A stretch of 64,000 bases of DNA from Pseudalkalibacillus hwajinpoensis (GCF_015234585.1 NZ_JADFCM010000001.1:248001-312000); one strand, 5' to 3'; counted from the first letter of the stretch, positions 22,209 to 30,416 are shown. Notes: generated by a model from the letters alone, not told the origin. Made by a program: numbers and translations.

Positions 22209-23057
22209 ATGAAGACTGTATTCGAAGCCCTTAAATGGGCTTCTTCTTTTTTAGAGAAGCATGGACGTGAAGCGTCAGCAGCTGAATGGCTGATTAAGCA
22301 TGAGTTAAATGTAACAAGAACGAAATTGCTCCTTCGAATGCAAGACGAAATGCCTGATTATGAAAGTTTTGAAGCAAAAATCCAGGAGCATGCAAGCGGC
22401 ATTCCTGTTCAGCACATTGTCGAAAAGGAAGAGTTCTATGGTAGAACGTATCGGGTCAACCATCATGTTCTCGTTCCAAGACCTGAAACAGAAGAGCTTG
22501 TAGAAGGCATCCTTACAAGAGCGAAGAAGCTATTTCTTGATCCGACAAAGGCAACGATTGCTGACATTGGAACGGGAAGTGGGGCAATTGCAATTAGTCT
22601 AGCGCTTGAACTTGAAAATCGAGAAGTCACTGCGGTCGATATTTCTGAAGATGCTCTAGAAGTTGCGAAGGAAAATGCGCGACAGCTTAAGGCGCCAATC
22701 TCGTTTCTTCATGGCGATCTACTTCAGCCATTAGCAGGACGTAAGCTTGATATCGTTGTCTCAAATCCTCCGTATATTTCTGAAGAAGAATACGCAACTC
22801 TTGACCCGTTGGTTCGAGATCATGAACCTATTCAGGCACTCGTTGGAGGAGAAGATGGATATGAGCTTTATCGAAGACTTGCGGAAGGTCTCCCTAGTTT
22901 GATCTCGTCTCCAGGATTAATTGGATTTGAAGTAGGAGAAAAGCAGGCGAGAACCGTTGCTACTATGCTTGAATCCTCTTTTGGTGAGGACATTGAAGTG
23001 GAAGTTGTGAAAGATATTAGTGGGAAAGAACGGATGGTATTTGGTGTTGTAAAGTAA
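22209..23057 (+). CDS. prmC: release factor glutamine N5-methyltransferase
   Basis: 282 residues with N-terminal helical domain and a class I methyltransferase domain: GTGSGAI (121-127) binds SAM and NPPY (186-189) is the glutamine-binding signature. It methylates the GGQ glutamine of RF1/RF2. Tightly coupled to prfA and upstream of spoIIR, as in B. subtilis. Confidence 0.95.
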   Translation: MKTVFEALKWASSFLEKHGREASAAEWLIKHELNVTRTKLLLRMQDEMPDYESFEAKIQEHASGIPVQHIVEKEEFYGRTYRVNHHVLVPRPETEELVEGILTRAKKLFLDPTKATIADIGTGSGAIAISLALELENREVTAVDISEDALEVAKENARQLKAPISFLHGDLLQPLAGRKLDIVVSNPPYISEEEYATLDPLVRDHEPIQALVGGEDGYELYRRLAEGLPSLISSPGLIGFEVGEKQARTVATMLESSFGEDIEVEVVKDISGKERMVFGVVK

Positions 23058-23066
23058 CCCTGTCGA

Positions 23067-23130
23067 TTCTACTCGCATTCTGGTGAAGAGTTCTACGTTT
23101 AAAACGTTCGATTCTGGCCAGAATGAGAGC
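23067..23130 (+). promoter_or_regulatory. candidate sigma-F promoter and hairpin before spoIIR
   Basis: GTTTA (23097-23101), 14 bases, then GGCCAGAATG (23116-23125), which fits the GGNNANANT -10 of sigma-F and suits forespore expression of spoIIR. The same bases form part of an inverted repeat CATTCTGG/CCAGAATG that encloses the palindrome ACGTTTAAAACGT, which may act as the prmC terminator or an operator. Confidence 0.55.
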
Positions 23131-23150
23131 TAGAAGGGACGGGATACAAG

Positions 23151-23756
23151 ATGAATCAAAGAGGACTTATTAATCTATTAATCTCATTTTTTATTCTTGC
23201 TTCAAGTCTCCAGAGTTCGGGAATAGTAACAGCAAATCAACAAGTTATTCCAGACGAAGCGATTCGTCTTCGCATTTTAGCCAATAGCAATAGCAATGAA
23301 GATCAAACTGTGAAACGCAGCATTCGTGATGAAGTCAATGAATCGATTAATGAATGGGTTGCTGATCTAACTTCTATTGAAGAATCTCGTCATGTGATTA
23401 AAAGTCGTCTAGCCGAGATTGAAGCCATCGTAAGCAAGCAATTAGAAATGATCGGTAGTCGTGAATCTTTTTCCGTTACGTTCGGAGAAGTGGCTTTTCC
23501 AACGAAGCTTTATGGCGACTTCGTGTATCCAGCAGGTGATTATGAAGCTGTGCTCATTACAATTGGGGAAGGACTTGGGGATAACTGGTGGTGCGTATTG
23601 TTTCCACCGCTTTGCTTTCTTGATTTCTCAAATGGTGATGCCGTCCAAGCTGAAAGTGATGTAGTGGAAGAACCATCTGAAGAAGTAGAAGTTGAATTCT
23701 TCCTCGTCAAAATTATTGATACGATTGTTGAATGGTTTAAAGGGATTTTCAGTTAA
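23151..23756 (+). CDS. spoIIR: stage II sporulation protein R
   Basis: 201 residues with an N-terminal signal/anchor (residues ~6-28) and the SpoIIR domain: AIRLRILANSNSNEDQ, VKRSIRDEVN and GDFVYPAGDYEAVLI, ending in GDNWWCVLFPPLCFLD. The C-terminus is acidic with an amphipathic end. SpoIIR is made in the forespore, acts across the intermembrane space and triggers SpoIIGA to process pro-sigma-E in the mother cell. A sigma-F-like promoter precedes it. Confidence 0.95.
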   Translation: MNQRGLINLLISFFILASSLQSSGIVTANQQVIPDEAIRLRILANSNSNEDQTVKRSIRDEVNESINEWVADLTSIEESRHVIKSRLAEIEAIVSKQLEMIGSRESFSVTFGEVAFPTKLYGDFVYPAGDYEAVLITIGEGLGDNWWCVLFPPLCFLDFSNGDAVQAESDVVEEPSEEVEVEFFLVKIIDTIVEWFKGIFS

Positions 23757-23840
23757 AAGGTCTATTTTCCTCCTTCAAAGCATAAGACCATAACAGAACG
23801 GTATTGTGCTCAAATAAGAATTTGAAGGAGGAAGATTCAA

Positions 23841-24272
23841 TTGTTTCTAGTTAGAAAAGCAACTACTGAAGATGTCGCCGCCGTTTGGGATTTTGTGAAA
23901 CGCTCTGGACTCGAGGTGGACGGGCTACCTAAAATTGAGTCTTTCCTTATTGCAGAATCAGAAGAGAAGGAGCTATTCGGTGTCATTGCCCTTGAAACGT
24001 TTGGTAATGCAGGTTTACTTAGAGCTCTCATCTTAAACAGCTCCGAATCCACCTCAGAGCGTTTGCTACGTTTCTTTGATCAGGTGATTCAATTGGCGAA
24101 GAAAAACCAATTGGACGAGTTATACCTTACGTCAAAAGAAGAATCCTTTTTCTTTCAAGTTTTCGGTTTCTCGACAATTCCTGTAGAAAATATCCCAATA
24201 GCGTTGAAGACAAATGAGTTATTTACAAATCATTCAGATCAGCGAGTGATTATGAGAAAACGGTTAACGTAG
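23841..24272 (+). CDS. GNAT-family N-acetyltransferase (YwlB-like)
   Basis: 143 residues; TTG start eight bases after AAGGAGGAAG. N-terminal VRKATTEDVAAVWDFV is the usual first strand-helix of GNAT proteins, and the central AGLLRALILNS and SFFFQVFGF carry the late strands. Position between spoIIR and ywlC equals B. subtilis ywlB. The acceptor molecule is unknown. Confidence 0.75.
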   Translation: MFLVRKATTEDVAAVWDFVKRSGLEVDGLPKIESFLIAESEEKELFGVIALETFGNAGLLRALILNSSESTSERLLRFFDQVIQLAKKNQLDELYLTSKEESFFFQVFGFSTIPVENIPIALKTNELFTNHSDQRVIMRKRLT

Positions 24273-24285
24273 GCGATCTCATCAA

Positions 24286-24530
24286 CAAGGTTATACACAA
24301 AACAAGCATCCCTTATCCACACAATGTGGATATTAGTGTAATAAGACGAAGGAAGCGTTTTTACGAATCGTGTAGAATCCTGTGGAAAGATCACATATCT
24401 CCCCGAAATAACCGGGCTTATTAGCATTTATGATATAAGAAGGTGTATAACATGGAAGGTATCCACACAAATGTTTGGTATGTGGATGAAAATGTGGATA
24501 GCGAAAAAAGTTATCCACAAATTGTGGAAG
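24286..24530. promoter_or_regulatory. DnaA-box cluster at ywlB-ywlC
   Basis: Three exact matches to TTATNCACA: 24291-24299, 24313-24321 and 24511-24519, all on the plus strand. One-mismatch boxes: 24325-24333 (minus), 24459-24467 (plus), 24481-24489 and 24493-24501 (minus). Weaker TGTGGAA sites lie at 24381 and 24523. The cluster spans the intergenic gap and the first codons of ywlC. A DnaA-binding cluster at the same intergenic site is known in B. subtilis from chromosome-wide DnaA studies (recalled, not looked up). Confidence 0.75.
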
Positions 24531-25501
24531 CAGCAGAATGTTTAAAACAAAATGAAGTCGTTGCTTTTCCTACTGAGACGGTCTATGGGCTTGGTGGGAA
24601 TGCTTTATCTGAAGAAGCCGTCGCAAAAATTTTCCAAGCGAAGGGACGACCAGCAGATAATCCGCTTATTGTGCACGTTGCCTCTCGTCCACATGTGGAA
24701 AAGTTAGTAACGAGTATTCCGAAGCAAGCGGATGATCTGATGAATGCATTTTGGCCGGGACCTCTAACAATTGTTTTACCTGGTGGACAGAGTGTGGCTA
24801 GAAATGTAACAGCGGGACTGGATACGGTAGCCATTCGCATGCCAAATCACCCTGTAGCACTGGCCATATTAAAAGCTGCGAACTTACCTCTTGCAGCGCC
24901 AAGCGCGAATCTATCAGGCAAACCAAGTCCGACGTCAGCCGATCATGTCATTCATGATTTGAGCGGAAGGATCGCTGGCATTGTGGATGGAGGGTCAACT
25001 GGTGTTGGTCTTGAGTCTACTGTTGTGGACTGTTCTGGAGATGTCGTGACAATTCTCCGTCCAGGTGGTGTCACGAAGGAGCAGTTAGAAGAAGTGGTCG
25101 GCGAAGTGAAGGTTGATCCAGCATTAAGTGATGATGGCCAAAAGCCAAAGTCTCCTGGTGTAAAGTACAAACACTATGCACCGACAGCTCCTGTTACGCT
25201 TGTGGATGGCTCAGAAAAGCATTTGCAAACGATCGTGGACAAGCGTAGAGCAGAAGGATTGAAAATAGGCATCCTCGCAACAGAGGAATCAAAGTCATTA
25301 TATCAAGCAGATATCATCATTCCATGTGGATCAAGAGATGACCTTATTTCTGTAGCGAATCGTCTTTATGATGTATTGAGGCAGTTCGATGAATCCGATG
25401 TGGATGAAATCTATAGCGAAATATTCACACATGAGGGAGTAGGAGCAGCGGTTATGAACCGGCTATCAAAAGCTGCAAACAATCGTGTGATTAAAGAATA
25501 G
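24452..25501 (+). CDS. tsaC: L-threonylcarbamoyladenylate synthase
   Basis: 349 residues, the two-domain Sua5/YwlC form: a YrdC domain (VVAFPTETVYGLGGNA; KGRPADNPLIVHV; APSANLSGKPSPT) and a C-terminal Sua5 domain after PGVKYKHYAPTAPV. It makes threonylcarbamoyl-AMP from threonine, bicarbonate and ATP for the t6A37 modification of ANN-decoding tRNAs. The ATG after AGAAGGTG is preferred over the GTG nine bases upstream. Its 5' end overlaps DnaA boxes. Confidence 0.95.
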   Translation: MEGIHTNVWYVDENVDSEKSYPQIVEAAECLKQNEVVAFPTETVYGLGGNALSEEAVAKIFQAKGRPADNPLIVHVASRPHVEKLVTSIPKQADDLMNAFWPGPLTIVLPGGQSVARNVTAGLDTVAIRMPNHPVALAILKAANLPLAAPSANLSGKPSPTSADHVIHDLSGRIAGIVDGGSTGVGLESTVVDCSGDVVTILRPGGVTKEQLEEVVGEVKVDPALSDDGQKPKSPGVKYKHYAPTAPVTLVDGSEKHLQTIVDKRRAEGLKIGILATEESKSLYQADIIIPCGSRDDLISVANRLYDVLRQFDESDVDEIYSEIFTHEGVGAAVMNRLSKAANNRVIKE

Positions 25502-25502
25502 T

Positions 25503-25531
25503 AAAAACCCGCTCATTTGAGCGGGTTTTTT
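25503..25531. terminator. terminator after tsaC
   Basis: AAAAACCCGCTC ATTT GAGCGGGTTTTT; works on both strands between convergent genes. Confidence 0.9.
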
Positions 25532-25539
25532 CATCGAGG

Positions 25540-25806
25540 CTAATTATTATTGCGTTTCTTTTCCACAAACTCTTCTACCATTTTCGTTGTTACGTAAGTT
25601 CGTGTAGGGATACTTCCTTGTTTAGCAAGTTCATTAATTTGAAGTGAAAGTTCATTGATCCGTTCAGTAGTATAAGATTTGTTCGCTTCACATTGTTCAA
25701 CAGCATGAGCAATCGCTGCTTCGCGCTCTTTATCTAACTGAATAAACAATTTAATTTCACGATTTTTTTCATTAAGCTGATTTGAAATACCTTTGTGAAC
25801 GCTCAT
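25540..25806 (-). CDS. DUF2533-like small protein
   Basis: 88 residues, charged and helical: KEREAAIAHAVEQCEANKSY, INELSLQINELAKQG and YVTTKMVEEFVEK. It resembles the YpbS/DUF2533 family of Bacillus; no function is known. No membrane segment or signal. It is a single gene on the minus strand between tsaC and mntP. Confidence 0.65.
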   Translation of the reverse strand: MSVHKGISNQLNEKNREIKLFIQLDKEREAAIAHAVEQCEANKSYTTERINELSLQINELAKQGSIPTRTYVTTKMVEEFVEKKRNNN

Positions 25807-25905
25807 CTAATTAGTTCCTCCATTTCGGCTCATTCCATACTAAAACATTACCCTTAACGAGCCCTTCCTAACCTATTATTCCTCCTTTCCCTTCTATTTT
25901 CAAGA

Positions 25906-25935
25906 GGACGTGCATAAAAGTTGAATAGCACGTCC
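25906..25935 (+). promoter_or_regulatory. hairpin before the mntP ribosome site
   Basis: GGACGTGC / GCACGTCC perfect stem, 14-base loop, ending three bases before GGAGGAG of mntP. It could control access to the ribosome site. No yybP-ykoY manganese-riboswitch signature was found. Confidence 0.5.
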
Positions 25936-25949
25936 CGGGAGGAGATGGA

Positions 25950-26507
25950 ATGTTTTCCACTGCATTAATTGGTGAGCTCGCAACGTTAAGTATAATGGCA
26001 TTTGCTCTCGGCATGGATGCTTTTTCAGTTGGACTAGGCATGGGTATGATCCCGCTCCGGCTTCGCCAAATTGCCAAAATCGGCGTTGTGATCGGACTAT
26101 TTCATATGGGGATGCCACTTGCCGGTATGATCATCGGGCGCGTGCTTTCCGAGCATTTTGGCACGATTGCAACAATGATCGGCGGCGGTCTATTGCTTTT
26201 ACTAGGCATTCAAATGGGACTATCATCACTTTCATCGAGCGATAAACCATTTGTCACTCCAGTGGGGTTTGGTTTACTTATTTTTTCTTTAAGCGTTAGT
26301 CTTGATAGCTTTTCCGTTGGACTAAGTCTTGGCATTTACGGTGCAAGAGTGGCTATCACGATCTTATTATTTGGCCTTATTAGCATGCTCTTAACGTGGT
26401 CAGGCTTAATGATGGGTCGGAAATTTCAGAGCTGGATCGGCTCGTACAGCGAACTTCTCGGCGGTTGCATACTATTTGGGTTTGGGCTGAAGCTTTTGAT
26501 TTTGTAA
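25950..26507 (+). CDS. mntP: manganese efflux pump MntP
   Basis: 185 residues with six predicted membrane helices in two pseudo-repeats. Each half carries a conserved acidic motif: [15 protein letters not shown] and [15 protein letters not shown], whose aspartates bind Mn(II). It exports Mn from the cytoplasm. ATG after GGAGGAG. B. subtilis ywlD sits in the same place. Confidence 0.93.
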   Translation: MFSTALIGELATLSIMAFALGMDAFSVGLGMGMIPLRLRQIAKIGVVIGLFHMGMPLAGMIIGRVLSEHFGTIATMIGGGLLLLLGIQMGLSSLSSSDKPFVTPVGFGLLIFSLSVSLDSFSVGLSLGIYGARVAITILLFGLISMLLTWSGLMMGRKFQSWIGSYSELLGGCILFGFGLKLLIL

Positions 26508-26523
26508 TGTGCAGTTAAGTGTG

Positions 26524-26613
26524 TTTGGCTAATAAAAATGGATTATGGACAATAAAAAGAGATTTTGGCCAATAAAAACTCAATTTGGCCAATAAATCCA
26601 AATTTCAGCCAAT
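26524..26613 (-). repeat. second five-unit array with exact 20-bp period (inverted)
   Basis: Five cores, read on the plus strand as TTTGGCTAAT, TATGGACAAT, TTTGGCCAAT, TTTGGCCAAT and TTCAGCCAAT, begin at 26524, 26544, 26564, 26584 and 26604: exactly 20 bases apart. On the minus strand they read ATTGGCCAAA-like, the same core as in the 1.4-kb array. Ten-base spacers differ. It lies between convergent genes mntP and hflC, just after the hflC terminator. Confidence 0.85.
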
Positions 26614-26664
26614 AAAAAGCTCCAGGGAAGGCTAAGGTACTTGCGGACACCCTCCCTGAAGCTT
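26614..26664 (-). terminator. intrinsic terminator of the hflK-hflC operon
   Basis: 15-base arms with 13 matches (26617-26631 and 26650-26664), and on the minus strand the stem is followed by TTTTTATT. The T tail runs into the first unit of the 20-bp array. Confidence 0.75.
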
Positions 26665-26677
26665 AAGATAAGCTGAA

Positions 26678-27607
26678 TTACTCCGTTATCCCCTGTAAAA
26701 GCCTCGCATAAGGAGAGTTTGCTGGGAGCATGATCACTGTTTCGTCGTTCAAAGTCGTTTTATACGACTCAAGCGTGCGATAAAGCTCGTAGAATTCAGG
26801 ATCTTTACTAAATGCTTTGTTGTAGATTTTAGCCGCTTCAGATTCTCCCTCTGCGCGAATTTCTTCCGCATCGGCATCTGCTTTAGCAATTATGGTATCG
26901 ACCTCTTTATCTGTTTCCGCCTTGATTCGATCGGAATCCGCGTCACCTTGAGATAAATACTCCTGCGCTTTGGATTCACGCTCTGAAATCATTCGCTGGA
27001 AAACGGACTGTTCGTTTGCGTCAGGGAGGTCGGTGCGCTTCATGCGCACATCTGTTACCTGAATGCCGTACGCATCGCGATCGAGGAGTTCATTTACTCG
27101 CTCCCGAACGTTATCGTTGAAGCTACCCCGGTTAGATTTCTCTTCATTTATGATTTCCTCATATTCAAGCTGACCAAGTTCAGATCGGATGACTGAGAAA
27201 ATAAACTCACCCATTTTCGCTTCGGCATTTTCAATAGTTCGTGCATTAGTGATCATATCTTGTGGATCGCTGACAGACCAAACGGCGTAGTTATCCACAG
27301 TCATCCTCTTTTTATCTTTCGTTGTAATTTCCTCTGGATTGACATCGTAAAGCATTTGATACTTTGGAAGCGTCGTAACTGACTGAATGAACGGTACTTT
27401 AAATTTTAGTCCGGGTTCTGTTTCGATTTTAACGACGTCACCAAATTGACGAATGACCTTGTACTCGCCTTCCTTTACAACAAACAGAGTGCTGAAAAGC
27501 CCGCCAATCATAATGAGAAGGAGAACGATAAGTATTGCGGTTTTTACAATTTTTCTAGGACTCATCTTACGGCGGTGTTCATCCATATTAAAAACGTTCT
27601 CACTCAT
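26678..27607 (-). CDS. hflC: HflC-like SPFH-domain membrane protein
   Basis: 309 residues: a short cytoplasmic N-terminus, one membrane helix (about 23-42), an SPFH/band-7 domain, and a coiled coil with SDRIKAETDKEVD and ADADAEEIRAEGESEAAKIY as in HflC. HflC pairs with HflK to form a cage around the FtsH protease and limits its access to membrane substrates. The ATG used overlaps the hflK stop by eight bases and follows AAAGGAGAG; a 28-codon upstream extension overlaps hflK and is not needed. Confidence 0.88.
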   Translation of the reverse strand: MSENVFNMDEHRRKMSPRKIVKTAILIVLLLIMIGGLFSTLFVVKEGEYKVIRQFGDVVKIETEPGLKFKVPFIQSVTTLPKYQMLYDVNPEEITTKDKKRMTVDNYAVWSVSDPQDMITNARTIENAEAKMGEFIFSVIRSELGQLEYEEIINEEKSNRGSFNDNVRERVNELLDRDAYGIQVTDVRMKRTDLPDANEQSVFQRMISERESKAQEYLSQGDADSDRIKAETDKEVDTIIAKADADAEEIRAEGESEAAKIYNKAFSKDPEFYELYRTLESYKTTLNDETVIMLPANSPYARLLQGITE

Positions 27608-28565
27608 TCTTTTCACTCTCCTTTGGCTTTGGGGTTTCAGCTGTTTTTTCTTTTGCTGGCTGAATCGGTAAGTATTTGACGGTGTCTCCACCTTCGTCGG
27701 TAATGTAAATTTTCGTATCAGGAAGAACTTCTTCTAACGTCTCTAACACGAGGCGCTGTCTTGTAATATCAGGATTGGTTTTATATTCATTATAAAGAGC
27801 ATTGAAGGTAGCAACGTCACCTCGGGCTTGCTCGATTCGCTGAGCCTTTTCACCCTCAGCTTTCGAAATACGAGCATCCTTTTGACCTTCTACAACATTG
27901 AGCTCCTGGTTTTTGTATTTCTTCGCACCGTAGATTGTCGTTTCTTTTTGTTCGCGGGCATCGACGACGTTTGTGAACGCTTTACGTACTTCATCATTTG
28001 GCAGTTCAACGTCTTGAAGCTTCACATCAAGAATGGAAATTCCAATTTCGTAACGATCAATTAATTGGGTGAGAATATCGCGAACATTTCCTTCGATTTC
28101 CGCTTTACCTGACGTAAGGGCTTCGTCTATTTCTGAGCTACCGATCACACCTCTTAATGAAGCGGATGTAGCATTATAGAGAATTTCTTTCGGTTCATCA
28201 GAGTAGTACAAATATTGTTTAGGATTCGTAATTCGCCATTGCACAACCAGGTCGGCGAGTACGATGTTTTCATCTCCAGTTACCATTTTTGTTTCCTCTG
28301 GAAAATCCACAATCTCTCCATCTTCCTCATCATATCCAAACGTTAAGCTGAACGTCTCTCTTGGTAAAATATCCACCTGTTGGATCGGCCATGGCAGTTT
28401 AAAATGAAGACCAGCCTCGCTTATTTCTTCATCTACTTTCCCAAATGTCATAATGACAGCTTGCTCTGATTCATCCACTGTATACCAGCTTGTAACTAGA
28501 ATGACCCCCAGGATAAGAAATAGAACAACCGCACCTGACAGGATGACAATTTTTCTTTGTGACAT
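27600..28565 (-). CDS. hflK: HflK-like SPFH-domain membrane protein
   Basis: 321 residues with an N-terminal membrane helix (7-27), then the HflK block SEQAVIMTFGKV, GLHFKLPWPIQQVD, and ARISKAEGEKAQRIEQARGD in the coiled coil; the C-terminus is Lys/Glu/Pro rich. Partner of HflC in the FtsH-regulating complex. ATG after GAGGGGGGAAG. The pair is inserted between mntP and ywlE relative to B. subtilis, which lacks a classical HflKC pair as far as I recall. Confidence 0.88.
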   Translation of the reverse strand: MSQRKIVILSGAVVLFLILGVILVTSWYTVDESEQAVIMTFGKVDEEISEAGLHFKLPWPIQQVDILPRETFSLTFGYDEEDGEIVDFPEETKMVTGDENIVLADLVVQWRITNPKQYLYYSDEPKEILYNATSASLRGVIGSSEIDEALTSGKAEIEGNVRDILTQLIDRYEIGISILDVKLQDVELPNDEVRKAFTNVVDAREQKETTIYGAKKYKNQELNVVEGQKDARISKAEGEKAQRIEQARGDVATFNALYNEYKTNPDITRQRLVLETLEEVLPDTKIYITDEGGDTVKYLPIQPAKEKTAETPKPKESEKNE

Positions 28566-28719
28566 CTAACTTCCCCCCTCGATTTTCTTATAACAAGTAT
28601 TACGTGCAGATAACAAAAAGGTTTCGTAATTCCCATATTTTTTCACAATAACGGTTGGGCGATAGAGGGTGGATTTATCCCCCTTCATCTCTCATAATAG
28701 GAGGAGAAGGGAAGTGGAC

Positions 28720-29349
28720 ATGGTGAGAGTTTTATTTGTATGCACAGGTAACACATGCCGCAGTCCAATGGCGGAAGTGATTCTAAAAAATAAAAGCAAA
28801 GAAGTTGAAGCGAAATCCGCAGGTGTTTTTGCAGCGAACGGTGCTCCTGCGAGTCGTCAGGTTGAAATACTTCTAGAAGAGAAAAATGTTCCATTTGCCC
28901 ATACGGCAAAAATGCTAGATCGACAGTTAGCAGAATGGAGCGATCTCCTTCTTACGATGACTAGTAGTCACAAAGCACTTGTACTTCGTGATTTTCCAGA
29001 GCTAGCTGATAAGGTTTATACATTAAAAGAATATGCAGCAACAGAAGATGAGAAGAAATACGATTCTTATCAAGAGAAAGCGGCTGAGATTGAAATGAAG
29101 CGAGCGGCTTTTCATCATGAGATTCAAAACGTTACAGGAGAAGATGAACAGCAGAAGCGCAATCAATTCGAAGCGGAAATGAAAAAAGATCTTGGAGAAT
29201 TGCAAGCGCTTGAACAAGGTTTGCCTTCAATGGATATATCCGATCCATTTGGCGGTACAATAGAACAGTATCGAACAACTTATACAGAAATTGAGACAGC
29301 GATTGAGCAAATGATGGAACGGATCCGTCAAGAAGACATGGAGGGGTAA
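28720..29349 (+). CDS. ywlE: protein-arginine-phosphatase, low-molecular-weight PTP fold, with helical insertion
   Basis: 209 residues against about 150 in B. subtilis YwlE. P-loop C8-TGNTC-R14 with T12, the residue linked to phospho-arginine specificity, and general acid D175 in DPFGG. Between TLKEYA (101-106) and DISDPFGG (172-179) lie about 60 extra, very charged, coiled-coil-like residues rich in K/E/Q. It removes phosphate from arginines placed by McsB. ATG after AGGAGGAGAAGG is chosen; a GTG six bases earlier and a longer upstream extension are possible. Confidence 0.85.
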   Translation: MVRVLFVCTGNTCRSPMAEVILKNKSKEVEAKSAGVFAANGAPASRQVEILLEEKNVPFAHTAKMLDRQLAEWSDLLLTMTSSHKALVLRDFPELADKVYTLKEYAATEDEKKYDSYQEKAAEIEMKRAAFHHEIQNVTGEDEQQKRNQFEAEMKKDLGELQALEQGLPSMDISDPFGGTIEQYRTTYTEIETAIEQMMERIRQEDMEG

Positions 29350-29351
29350 GA

Positions 29352-29795
29352 ATGAAAGTAGCCATAGGTGCAGATCATGCGGGCGTTAACATTAAGGGTG
29401 ACATCATCAAAGTAATTCAGGAGCTTGGTATGGAGGTCATCGATCTTGGGTGTGATTGTCACGATTCCGTGGACTACCCCGATTATGCGATTCCTGTCGC
29501 AGAAAAAGTAGCTTCAGGAGAAGCGGATCGCGGCATATTGATTTGCGGAACAGGGATTGGAATGTCGATTGCAGCAAATAAAGTCAATGGTATCCGATGT
29601 GCGCTCGTACATGATCTTTTTAGTGCGAAAGCGACTAGACTACACAATGATTCCAATGTTCTTGCGATGGGCGAACGTATCATTGGCCCTGGCCTTGCCA
29701 CGGAGATTGCCAAGGTCTGGCTTGAAACCGACTATGAAGCGGGACGCCATGCTAGAAGAGTAGGCAAAATTACAGAATACGAATTAAAAGAATAA
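29352..29795 (+). CDS. rpiB: ribose-5-phosphate isomerase B
   Basis: 147 residues of the RpiB/LacAB fold. GADHAG at the start, C65 in ICGTGIGMSIAANK as catalytic base, and HNDSNVL. It interconverts ribose 5-phosphate and ribulose 5-phosphate. Starts two bases after the ywlE stop with GGAGGGG, so the two are one operon. Confidence 0.94.
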   Translation: MKVAIGADHAGVNIKGDIIKVIQELGMEVIDLGCDCHDSVDYPDYAIPVAEKVASGEADRGILICGTGIGMSIAANKVNGIRCALVHDLFSAKATRLHNDSNVLAMGERIIGPGLATEIAKVWLETDYEAGRHARRVGKITEYELKE

Positions 29796-29810
29796 GGGGG
29801 GGCGTTACCT

Positions 29811-30383
29811 GTGGATGAACAAACAGCGCGTCAAATTACTCGGCATACGCTTGAAGCGCTCTCGGACCTTCAGAAAGATGCCCGTCTGACAGATCGTCAC
29901 TTGCTCGTCATTGGGATGAGCTCTAGCGAAGTGATCGGTCAGCGTATTGGGACTGCTGGGACCGTTTCGGCAGCGGAGGCTATTTATGAAAGTATTGATG
30001 TGTTTCAAAAAGAAACAGGTGTTCAGCTTGCTTTTCAATGTTGTGAGCATTTAAATCGAGCGCTTGTCGTTGAGCGAGAAACGGCTTATGACAAGGGTTA
30101 TGAAATTGTAGCGGCTATCCCGACTGCGAGAGCAGGCGGTTCGATGGCGACGCATGCTTATGCTCAAATGAATGATCCAGTTCTCGTTGAGTTTATTTCA
30201 GCGGACGCAGGAATCGATATTGGCGATACGTTTATTGGTATGCACATTAGGCATGTGGCAGTACCAGTTCGAGGTAGGCACACGTCAATAGGTGAGGCTC
30301 ACTTAACAATGGTTCGCTCAAGACCGAAGCTCATTGGGGGAGAACGCGCCTCATATCTTGGGAAAAATGAGCATTGCTTTTAG
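29811..30383 (+). CDS. ywlG: TIGR01440/DUF436 family protein YwlG
   Basis: 190 residues with the YwlG blocks [41 protein letters not shown] and [12 protein letters not shown]. The family is conserved in Firmicutes next to glyA, but has no assigned activity. GTG start after AAGGGGGGGCG. It follows rpiB in the same operon. Confidence 0.88.
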   Translation: MDEQTARQITRHTLEALSDLQKDARLTDRHLLVIGMSSSEVIGQRIGTAGTVSAAEAIYESIDVFQKETGVQLAFQCCEHLNRALVVERETAYDKGYEIVAAIPTARAGGSMATHAYAQMNDPVLVEFISADAGIDIGDTFIGMHIRHVAVPVRGRHTSIGEAHLTMVRSRPKLIGGERASYLGKNEHCF

Positions 30384-30387
30384 CCTC

Positions 30388-30416
30388 AAAACCGAACAAT
30401 AAATTAGTTCGTTTAA
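30388..30416. promoter_or_regulatory. candidate PurR operator (PurBox pair) before glyA
   Basis: AAAACCGAACAAT (30388-30400) fits the B. subtilis PurBox AWWWCCGAACWWT exactly. An inverted partner TTAGTTCGTTTAA (30404-30416) keeps the CGAAC core. glyA belongs to the PurR regulon in B. subtilis. The two boxes are closer together than the 16-17 bases I recall as usual, which lowers confidence. Confidence 0.5.

Noticed and set aside
23067..23130. CATTCTGG/CCAGAATG inverted repeat as the prmC terminator only
   Set aside because: No T run follows and the right arm fits a sigma-F -10 box, so termination alone was not claimed.
25807..25949. yybP-ykoY manganese riboswitch before mntP
   Set aside because: The conserved riboswitch core sequences are absent; only a simple hairpin is seen.
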